Source: Asterochloris sp. CNOR1
Taxonomy: Eukaryota > Chlorophyta > Trebouxiophyceae > Trebouxiales > Trebouxiaceae
Direction: 5' to 3'
DNA: 64,000 nt
NCBI GenBank assembly: GCA_963969365.1
Contig: OZ017752.1
Location: 2,170,001-2,234,000 of the forward strand
Position numbers and translations under genes: made by a program. Below are positions 23,301 to 33,748 of this stretch, in pieces. Positions within the stretch are counted from its first letter, which is position 1. Each line of letters starts with the position of its first letter. The notes beneath the pieces are model-generated. The model searched no databases. It was not told the origin of the DNA and worked only from the letters and a program-made list of their open reading frames with translations.

Positions 23301-26300
23301 GCAGGTCTCCACCAGGCCTTTGACCTTCTGCAGGCATTACAGACTAAGCTTCATTTTGTCAGCTTTTTGACCCTTTGGGTTGACACCAGCCCCTCACCTT
23401 CTGTAGGCTGTAGGCCTCTCCCTGGGACCTTCAGAAAACACATTCAGCAGGCTGCAGTATGAGCTCTGAAGGCCTTTGGGCATCCAGCCAGGCGTGTATC
23501 CCAGGGGCCTCTCACAGCACCAAAAGGGCCAGCAAACTTTGAAAGGGGACTCCATGTTTGCTTGGCTTGCCTTTGATGAGCTACAGAGTTGTAATGTCAT
23601 CACTCGCCTACAGACATGTCATCATGCAGGCTCGAGGGTCACACGTGCTTCACACACTTACCTGCTTGGCCAGCCAGACCTCCAGCTCATACACACGCAC
23701 CCTCAGATTCAGGTCCAGCTCCATGGGCCCATATTCCACCTGGATGTACCTGCAGGCACATCAAATGCCCTCATAACACAAGCCCACTGAGCAAGGCGAT
23801 GAGAGGGTGGGTAGGCGCATCTAGCTTGCACACCACACCTACAGACCGCTGCTCTGTACGCTCGACACATCCTTGAGCTGCCTGGTCACCTTACTTCCAG
23901 ACTGCAGCTGCTACAGGCAACACCCAATGCAGCGCTACTTCTGCCCTGCGGCAGACGCTGGCTGTTAGCACACACCTGTCTCCTGCCAGGCGGTACTGAG
24001 CCCCTGGGTGGTCCCCTGAGGCAGGGATCTCTGCCAGCACAGCCGAAGTCTTGGGCATTTTGGGGATGGCCAGCTGCTCCATGAAGCTCTGCAGCGCATT
24101 GTCCAGATGGGAGGCATCCTTGGCTCCCGCGCTGGTGGCCTGCTGCTGCAGCAGAGCCATCATCTGGTCTGTGTGCAGAACTGCCTTGTAAGCCTCCTCT
24201 GCAGCATGGCATGGCGGGGCTCAGCGCCTGTGACCATGGGGCGGGAAGCCAAAGTGTCAGGCGCCTGCAGGTCATGCCTCTGCCTCAGCATTCGCATGGA
24301 CACAGGCAGCCACAGCAGCACCACATGTGCCTGCAGACCTGTGCCTGGTAGGTTTGTGCCCCTGGGCTGTGTTCTCTGTGCGAAAAAGGCGCTGCAGCAC
24401 TGCAGGGCAGTACCTCGCCATAGCACAGGGGCCTTGACTTTCGATGCAGCTGGAGCGACCGTTGTCTTCAAAAACAAACATCAGTCCGCAGAGGCTGTGC
24501 TCACTCACCCAGGGTGAGCTGCTTGAATGTGACCTTGTCATTGGGGCTGACCTGCCCCAATTTCCAAAGGTCTGTGCTGGGGATGGTGGCTGGGCACACG
24601 AAGCCGCCCAGGCTGGGGCCGTCGCAGGTCAGCACAATGGGCATATCGCCTGCACATGAAGCACAGAGGATGCTCAGTGCGTGGGTGCTGGCATTCTCAG
24701 TGGGCAATCAGGCCTGGGGAGATCAATGAGCACTGCAGCCCCTGCTTGCTTGGGGTGCACTACGCATCTCGAGCCCAGCCGACCAGCATGTTGCAGCATG
24801 ACGATCAGCGCTGGCAGCAAGGGCACCTGGCACGCAGCACAGCTGGGCAGGCTCTTAGGCAAAGCCTCACCTGTGAAGTTGACTGTTCCCAGGGCATAGA
24901 CGTGGTCGTGTACATTGGAAGGGTGGGAACCACCCTCACCGCCATTTGGGCGGGCAAATTGGGGCTTGGGGCCCTGAAGCCTGATGCCCAGCTCATTCCT
25001 GCATGGCACAGGATGCTCCTCAAGGAGGGGGGTGCCTGTTGCCGAGAGAGGCTTTGGCCCATCGTCTGCTCCACGTTGGGAAGCCCTGCTCTGACAGCAC
25101 TGGCAGTCTGTCTGTCTGCAGGGCTCACAACAGAGCAGGGCTGGCTGCAGTGCCACAGGGCAGTGGCTGGATGCCCTGTAGAGACTCACGAATTGTAGTG
25201 CACAGAGTAGGTGGCTGAGTAGAAGGTCTTCATGTCCTCCTCCGTGAAGTAGTCAGGCTCAGCATTGGGCCCTGGCAGCACCCTCACCCGCCACATGCCA
25301 GAAGCATCTGCAGGCAGGCACAGAGCACCCTGTTGGCTGCGCAGCGTGCTCACCAACCAGGCGGCCACCAGCGCACCACATGTGCCAGGGCTTCTGGCCT
25401 GGTGTGCTTAGGAGCTGGGTCAGGGTCATGACTGGGAGGATGCCTGAAGTTGCGGCTTGCTGCTTGACTACTCCACAGTGATGCCGCTACTAACAGTGCA
25501 CAACTCAAGGCAGGCAGCTGAGAAGCCTGCCATACGGCACAGGCAGCACCTTGACGACACTCAGGGCTGACCTCTGTATGATGGCAGCCAGGGGTCAGGG
25601 ACGGAGAGGTCTGCCGTGATGGCCCCTGTATCAACCGGGGCCAGCGGCAGCACATCCCCAGCCACCAGCTTGCGCCCCTGCAAGAATGCATACGCAACTG
25701 TCTGCCTGGTACACGCAGGCCCCTGCTGAGACCATGACAAGAGCCAGAGGCAGACTCCCACTGTCATGAGCCGCCTGATGGTAGTGTGCTAAGACAAGCA
25801 TGGCAGCTGCAGCACCAGAAGGCAGACCACTTGCCTGCAGGCCGCCCATTTTGCCAGATGGGAAGGTGGCCCGGCTGCCCAAGTACTCAGGCACATCAAT
25901 GCCGCCCGAGACAGCCAGGTATGCCCGGGAGCCACCCTTGCCAGCATTCTGCACAATTGGGTCAGAGACTCAGCACATCATTATTGGGCGGCACAGTCTG
26001 GTGGACTCTTGAGTTCAGCCGTGCGGCATTGTGCTGCTTAAGGAGAGTTCACAGTGCTGTGGTGAGCCAGCTGTTCCAGATCGATTCTCAGCGAGGTCTG
26101 CATCTATTGAAAGACTTCTGCTGTGATTGAGGGTGCACACACATGGTAGCCTTGAGGGCTGGCAGGTGCAGCCACAGTGGCCACTGAAGATAGATGTCTG
26201 CAGTCAGAATGTGCCTCACCGCCTTGATGGACAGCGTGCTGCCCTGCTTGACCCTCAGGCTCTTCCAGGGCGCCACAGGGGTGCCGTCAAGGTCAGCCTC

Positions 26301-29300
26301 AAAGAGGGCCCCTGTCAGGGCCACCACTGCATCGGTGTGGAACTTGAGGCTGGGCCCTGTAGCAACATGTGTAGGGACAGGTCATTGCGACAGTCAGCTC
26401 TGTGTGGATCGTAAGGGACGGCACTGCAGCGCTACATGCAGAAGGATTCAAGCACAAAATCACAGCTGTGAACACACAGCCCCCTGCTGTGTACCAAACA
26501 AGGTGTCCTGATCCCACAGCTGCCATTCTGGGGGCTTGAGTGCACCAAACGCCTGCTCATCCACTACTGGCCAGCCACCACTGCAGGCAGGCGCCAGGTG
26601 GTGCAGCGTCACACAGGGCGCGCCTTGCAGCGTGATCTGGAGGCCGGCAGCCTTGCTGTCATTCCCGACCAGGGCATTGGCCAGCCTAAAGGCAAGGGCG
26701 TCCATGGGGCCAGACGGGGGAACACCGATGTGCCACAGGCCCACGCGCCCCGGCCAGTCCTGCACAGTGGTGTTGATGCCGGGGCTGATGATCTCAATGC
26801 CATGAGGTGCAAAGTGCAGGCCCTCCAGGAACTTGGTGGTGGTTGCGCCTGCAGAGCACAGCAGCCCCAGCTTGTCACTGGTATGACGATGCTTGGCTAC
26901 TACGCGCGTCCATGCAGCGCGCATGCTGCCCTCAAGACGTGGGCAGCCAAAGCAGCACACGCCCAGCAAAGTGGAGACACAGCAGCACACCAAGCAAGTG
27001 CAGCCCTGCATACCCACCAGCTGCAAATCGCTGGTCTGCAGCTACAGCTGCCAGGTACTCCAGATTTGTGGGGATGCCTTGCACCTGCACAAAGTCAAAC
27101 AAAGTGAATGTAAAAACTGCGGGGTCATCAGCAGAGCCGCCCATGCGTCACCAAGCCCCACTCTGCATGGGCTCTGCTGCAGGTGTGTGCAGCAGGGGAT
27201 GACGCAAGGCAGCACAAGCTTTAGTCATGGCAGATCCTGAGAGCACATGTCACCTTAGTCTCAGCCAAGGCTGCCTGCAGCTTAGCAATGGCAGTTGGCC
27301 TTGACTCTGCGTAGACCATCAGCTTGGCTATCAGGGAGTCGTAGTGCGGCGTGACAGTGGTGCCAGTCTGCACCCAGGTGTCCACCCGCACCTCTGCACA
27401 GCAGGCATGGTGCTGTCAGCAGGCCTGCCTGTACTGCATGCAGCTCGCAGCGCACACTGCCTCAGAGCACAGCGCATGCTCGCTCGATGTGATGCAGCAG
27501 AGGTATGGACAGGGCTGGGGCGCTCCTCCCGGACCCGGGGGGGGTGCTGTAGCCTCTGCACTGCCAAGACAGCCTGGCTGGAGGGACACACTGCCCATCA
27601 CTGCAGAGCTGGATATAGCTTGAGCAAAGGTGCGAGTATGTGCTCACCTGTCTTTGTGGGCCATGAGACCAGCCCTAGGGTGCCTGCTGACGGCCGGTAG
27701 TCATGGAAAGGGTCCTCTGCATTGATCCGCACCTCAAAGGCGTGCCCAGTCGTTTTGGGGACAAACCCTTCCAGCTTCGGCTTCTACAGGCAGGGGGCCG
27801 TCCATAGGTGTGACAGCTGGCTGTACTGGACATCTAGCTGGCTGGCTGGAGGCAGTGCAGTCATGCTGAATGGGAAGCAGGGACCCAGCATGCCGAGCTT
27901 GTGTGGTTCAGCTCAGGCACCAGTATGGCTCCAGGCATGAAGGCAGGAGCAGCCAGCAGAAAGGAGCTTACACATGAGCAACAACTACCTGAAGGCCAGG
28001 TACTTGCAGTTGCAGCTGCCAGTTGACCAGGTCCACGCCATGCACACTCTCTGTGATGCCGTGCTCTACCTGCACACGACAGCGTCTTGTCTCTCAGGAC
28101 GAGTGGGGCGCCCACCTCTGCGCCGCTGGCCGTCATGACAGTGCCAGAATGGCCAGCAGGGCCCAGGCACGTCATGTGCCAGTTTCAAGCTGTTTAGGGG
28201 AGTGGTCGTCAAGTGGTGCTGGCAGCTGCTGGAGCCGTATCTCTCAGCTTAGCCAAGAGTCTCCAAGGTCGCAGCAAACAACACCTGACCTGCAACTCTT
28301 CATCATTATCATGGCACAGCGGCATTCTTGAGCAGGAGATGCTAGGGGATGACCCTGCCTCGACCTTTGCCCATAGCCCACAATCTATGCAGTGAGGACC
28401 TAAACTCACCTGCAGACGTGTGTTGACCTCCAGGAAGTAGAATTTGGCTGTGTCATCATCCACCAGGAATTCCACAGTGCCTGCAGAGCGGTACTTGGCA
28501 GCGGCCCCAAGGCGCAGGGCAGCCTCCTTCAGCTCAGTCCTCAGCTTCTCATCTGCAGCACACCGAGAAGGCATCAGTGCACCCAACACAGCTGGCCAGT
28601 GGCCCAAGCAGGGGCATGTCTTTTGTCACAATTGACACAACAAAGTTTGCCAAACAACACAAATCTTGAGTTCGCATGTGCTTAGCAGGTCTCACAGACA
28701 GCCAATGAATCGTGATCAAGTGGTGCAACGTGCCCATGCCAATGCGTGCCCTGTACTCACAGAAGTAGCGGCCCTGCACAGCAGGCCACCCGTGTTCACC
28801 GCCAGAGGGCCACAGCTCCACAGCAGGCAGCACCCATTGAAGCTACATCAGGAAGCCTGTGCCAGCTGGGCTTACCTGCCACCCCCTGCCTTGCAGATGC
28901 TGCTGTCTATGCATGCCAGCAGCTGGGCCATTAGGGGCAGCAGGCTGCAATCAGCATGACCACACCAGGCAGCAAGCAGGTATGGCTAGTTGGGGGTTGC
29001 AACCAGGTTGATGAGTCTGCCAGGAAATGTACACCCAGTACTAACCTACAAAGGGGGAGGGCGTCTCCTCCAAGATCTTCTGGTGGCGGCGCTGTATTGA
29101 ACACTCCCGCTCCCCAAAGGTGACGATGTGCCCTTCGCCATCCCCAAAGATCTGGACCTCGATGTGGCGTGCGTGCTCCACGTACTTCTCTACAAACACG
29201 CCTGCATCCCCAAAGTTGGCCTGGCACTGCCTGCAGGGGCACCCGGGCAAGGCGGCTGCTTGTGTTGCAAGGTTGGCACTGTTCAGCTGGGCTCAAGCGC

Positions 29301-30427
29301 ATGAGGTGACCCTGCCAGTCTCACCTGCCCGCTGTCTCAAAGTTCTTGTGCACATCTTCAAGGTTGTGGCAGGTATAGATCCCAATACCGCCACCGCCAC
29401 CTGTTGCTTTCAGCAACACTGGGAAGCCAACCTGCACACAGTGGCAACCCTGCTCTGAACTGCAAGTGATGGGCATCCTGACCCTACCCGCTCACTGTCT
29501 GCCCTGCCACTGCAAGCCATCTGCCTCACGCAGCAAGCCTCCAGGACCCTGCTTTGGAGGTGTATGGCTGGCTCACTGGTGGCTGCATGTCAATGTGCAA
29601 CCTCTCAGCCAACTCCGAGCACCAGGCCCTCACCTTCTCAGCACAGGCAGCTGCCTCCTCGACTGAGGACAACAGGCTGCTCCCAGAGAGCACAGGGCAG
29701 CCAGCCTTCTCTGCAAATTCACGGGCTGTGTGCTTGCGGCTGAACATGCGCATGGTTGCTGCGCAAGGGCCCAGGAAGGCAATGCCTGCCTGCTCACAGG
29801 CGTCCACAAATTCAGCGTTCTCGCTGAGAAAGCCATAGCCAGGGTGGACCGCCACAGCCCTGCAGACATCCGTGCAGGAACCACTTTAGGAAAGGTGATG
29901 GCAAAGCAACCCTCCAGGGAGCTGGGCACGGCATGTGTAGCAATGCAGACAGCCGCAGGAGATGGTCACATTTTGCAAGAGGCCATCTGAAGGCCAAGCA
30001 GGCTACTCGAAAAGAGTCATGGACCATGTGGGCCCATATGACACATTCAGTGAAAATTGGAGGGGACACAAGGGCGTACCCTGTTGACTTGATGGCCTCC
30101 ATCAGCTTGGCAGTGTTAGTGTACTCCCGTGGTGAGGCTCCCAGACAGACAGCCTCGTCTGCGTCGTGCACATGGGAGCTGAGGGCGTCTGGCTCAGTGA
30201 ACACGGCCACTGCATCCAGCCCCAGACTGTGTGCGCTGCGGATCACCCTGCTGGCAATTTCCCCTCTGTTTGCAATAAGAATGCGATCCCTCTTTGAATG
30301 GCCTGTGGGGGCAGAGGATTCTGTGAGGGGCAGAAATTCAACCGGGGCGAGCCCTGCTGCTGGAAGTCCCGAAGGCCCTCTAACGTGCCAATAAAGCCTT
30401 ATGTTGGCTTGGAGGCTTACCGTTCAT
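20364..30427 (-). CDS. Urea carboxylase, biotin-dependent, stand-alone
   Basis: It carboxylates urea to allophanate using ATP and bicarbonate, the first step of the ATP-urea amidolyase route; a separate allophanate hydrolase is expected elsewhere. Order: biotin carboxylase domain ([19 protein letters not shown] near 30290; [22 protein letters not shown] of the ATP grasp near 29400; [30 protein letters not shown] near 28440-28050). Next is an AHS2/KipA-like domain ([39 protein letters not shown]). Then comes an AHS1/KipI-like domain ([20 protein letters not shown], then [19 protein letters not shown] near 21970). Last is a biotinyl domain with VLEAMKMEF (near 20480) and the end LLHLADS. The first coding exon is tiny: ATGAACG at 30427-30421, spliced to [14 protein letters not shown]. 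No hydrolase domain follows. MnmE ends only 145 bp upstream. Confidence 0.96.
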
Positions 30428-30571
30428 GCTTTGACCTCCTTTGACCCCCAAGGCGCACAGCACACGTTGGACTCAATTCAGGAGTGGCCTTAGACTCGCC
30501 AGAGCAGCAATACAGGCGCTCGAACGTTGGGACCTGCAAGTTAGGTCAAGTCAACAGGTGATCGTGATTGA

Positions 30572-33500
30572 CTACTTGCCCACACAAAAATCCTGGAAAA
30601 TCTTGTCAAGTACGTCTTCTGTGCCAATGACTCCGGTGACACGTCCCAGTGCTCTTGCAGCTGTTCTTAGCTCCTCTGCTGCAACGTCCAGCTCCATGTG
30701 GACATCAACATATTGCTGCAGTGCCTCGACAGCCTCATGTACATGCTCTCTGTGTCGTGCCCTGCACCATCATCACCACCTGACCACACTGCACCGGCGA
30801 CAGACAAGCTGAAGCATCATGCCACAGACCTGGACATGACAGCTCCACACTCTCCTTTGCCTTGCTCCACCAGCTGCCTCACTGCCTGCTGCAGTGAAGC
30901 TTCAAACGCTTGCAGCCCGCTTCCTGTCAGGCAGCTACACATGAGGACTGCCTCTTTGGGGGCGCCCTGTGATGCAGCAGCATCGCCTTCCAGCCAGTCT
31001 GCCTTGTTTCGTAGCCATATGGTTGGCTTGCCCGCCGCAGCTGCCAGCCACTGCTGCAGCCCTTGCAGGCCTGGGCTGCCTGCAGGCCCTGGGTCTTGCA
31101 GCAGCTGATTGTCGGCTGTCTGAGGCTCCAGGTGTCCTGGTGATGAAGCACCTGGCCTGGAGAGGACTGGGTGCTGCACCGCCTCCTGATGGCCAGCACC
31201 TGCGCCAGAAGGCTCTGGTGCTCTTTCAGAGCCATTCTCATGAGCAGCCCATGCCATGCCCTCCATGCCAGCACCCTCTGATGTCTCAGCAGTACTGCCA
31301 GGTGTTGAGCTGATTGCCGCTGCCTGAGGTGCAGCTGCCGAGGCCAGCACCGCCTGACTTTGGCGGGCCTCGTGCTGAGCCCTGACGGCGGCTGTGCTGG
31401 CATCAGCTGCCTGCCGCTGTGCCTCTGTGACAATGACAACAATGTCTGCTGCCTGCGCTGTTTGCTGGGTGATCTCTATGCCCTCCGCCTCAATCAGGTC
31501 AGCTGTCTCCCTGAGGCCAGCGGTATCTGTGATCACCACCTGCATGAAGAGGCTGCCAAAGTAGGGACAGACTAGGAGCTGAAACGTATGCTTGCCACAC
31601 ACAGGCCAGAAGACAGCCATTTCATGCATCACAAGGCTCAGGCAAGTCTTGCGGAAGGCTGTGAAGTGCAGGGGCTCCAAATCACCTTATAGCCGCCCAG
31701 GTCCAGGCTGACTTCAATGGCGTCCCTGGTCGTGCCAGGCGTTGCTGACACGATGGCTGCCTTCCTGCCTGCAAGGTGGTTCAGCAGGCTGCTCTTACCA
31801 ACATTGGGAGGGCCCACAATGGCCACCTTGGCACCGCTGCGAACGATATCACCTCTGGACCCTGCATGCATCTGTGGCACCTTGACAAGGGGTAGCGCTC
31901 TGGCATCACACCTGGACCCACAGGAACTCAGAGCTCACTTTCATAAACGCTGCAGCCTGGCAGCTTATGTGGCCCTGTAGCCTCCCCTAGCAACTTCTGC
32001 AGCAGCACCCCCATTGCAACATCAGCCGCACAGTTAATCATGCAGCTGGTGGCGGCCTAGACTGGCCCCAACAGACCTCAACTCCCACCAGATGGTGCAT
32101 CAGCTCAGCCTGCAGCATCTGCACTCAGAAGACCACAGCAGCCGCAGACAAGCCCAGCACAGATCCGGCGCCAGATGTGCCCCACCCGCACCTGCCGCCA
32201 GATGGCGCTGAAGCTCAGTCTGAAGGGCCACCACCCGCGGCAGCACCTCCGAAGCCACGTCATCTGCCAGCTGCTCATCCTCTCCAAAATCAATCACTGC
32301 CTCTACATGTGACAGGCAGGACAGCAGGGCAGCTCGCCATGCTTCGTACTGCCTCCTGGGCACGCCGCTGCTCTGCTGCAGCGCCTGCAGCGAAGATAGG
32401 GTTGGGTGAGGATCAAGGTGGACAGACCTTGATTTGCTGCAGCACTTAATGTGCAAGCAGAACACTAGCGCTTACTGCTTTACTGCAGCAGATAGAAATT
32501 GGTAAGCTTTTTGAGACAGACATGCAGGCGTCCACGTATATGCCAGCACTGGCTACAGCAGAGCTGAATGGGCATTGACTAGAACGTTCAGGCGCCTGGA
32601 CTTGATCAACATGTGTGACGATGTTTCCTGATCAAGACTGCGCTGCTTTTATATGCAGAGATATGCAGCGGTTGGTCCTTATGGTAAACATATCATGTGC
32701 CTTGTTGGTCACCTGAATGCGCTGTGCTTCAGTCTCTGCAGAGAGCAGGTCTGCCAGCCCTTCAGCCTCAGTGAGGTCCAGCTTGCCCTCCTCAAATGCC
32801 CTGCGAGTGAACTCGCCTGCAGTCAAAGCATGACACAATCTTGCACATACAGAGGCTGCATTGTCTGTGCCTGCACAATGTGTCACATTTCCCGCCTAGA
32901 TCCAAAGCCCAAGCAATGCGTACCCTGCTCTGCCAGCCTGACTCTAGGAAGGAGACGCGCTGCATCCAAAACTGCCCTGACCACTGCCGGGCCGCCATGC
33001 ACATGCAGCTCCACAACATCCTCGCCTGCAGCAGGGGAACGGCTGTGTCCATGCCAATATACATGTTGCAATACATATCCAGTGCTGTGCTGGAGCATGC
33101 ACTTACCTGTGAAGCTGGATGGGCTTGGAAAACGCAGCACCAGTGCTCTATCCAGCAGCTGCTGTGTCTGAGGGTGCACAAGGGCAGCCAGAGTCTGCAG
33201 TCAGCGTACTGCATGCTGAGTGACGGTCGCGGGGGCACACCAGACAGTGCTGACTAGGATCTGGCTGCATGTAAGCAAGGCAACTTACAGCATGTCGTGG
33301 GGCTGGCAGGGGACGTCCACGACGTGAGATCGAGGTCAGCACTTGATCTGCGCTGGAGCGCAGCACAGTGGGTGTGACATGACATGTGGATGCTTGACAG
33401 GGCTGCTATGCGGTTACATCACAAGGTACCTGCCAGGGGTCCAGACACGCGGATCACAGACACGCCACAGCGGCCAGAACCTGAGCTCAAAGCCACAATG

Positions 33501-33667
33501 GTGTCCCTGGAGTTGTCGATTCTCTGGATGTCAGGGAGCCATTTCTGTGAAGCTGCACAGACCACATGGAGGGAAGCTCGGCCGCGAGCATAGACGATCA
33601 AAGGCTTCAGCCCTGAAGTTTGGCGACTGAGAAAGCAGCAACGCTGCCTCAACAGCGTCGAAACCAT
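30572..33667 (-). CDS. MSS1: tRNA uridine-5-carboxymethylaminomethyl modification GTPase MnmE, organellar
   Basis: With MnmG it modifies wobble uridines of organellar tRNAs. The start at 33667 gives [20 protein letters not shown], a basic Ser/Thr-rich targeting peptide; an in-frame ATG at 33700 is an alternative. Order: folate-binding N-domain ([60 protein letters not shown]), helical domain ([16 protein letters not shown]), then the G domain: G1 GPPNVGKSS (about 31810), G2 PGTTRD, G3 DTAGLRET (about 31520), G4 NKAD (about 31005). The C-terminus IFQDFCVGK carries the catalytic-type cysteine of the FCIGK motif. Between G3 and G4 lies a low-complexity Ala/Gln/Ser-rich insertion of roughly 120-130 residues absent from typical MnmE. 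It shares an 81-bp divergent intergenic region with HisG. Confidence 0.96.
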
Positions 33668-33748
33668 TTTTTGTTCATGAGATTGTTGCGCTACCAACAC
33701 CCAAGCCTACCTGAGCGTTGAACACATCCTGCAGGGCGGCAGACCGCC
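33668..33748. promoter_or_regulatory. Bidirectional promoter region, MnmE / HisG
   Basis: 81 bp separate the two chosen start codons; with the alternative MnmE ATG at 33700 only 48 bp remain. No TATA box is evident. The 5' UTRs must be very short or overlap. Confidence 0.5.

Noticed and set aside
20000-30400. Many 80-200 codon ORFs on the plus strand opposite urea carboxylase
   Set aside because: They cross introns and exons of the minus-strand gene and show no family motifs; shadows.
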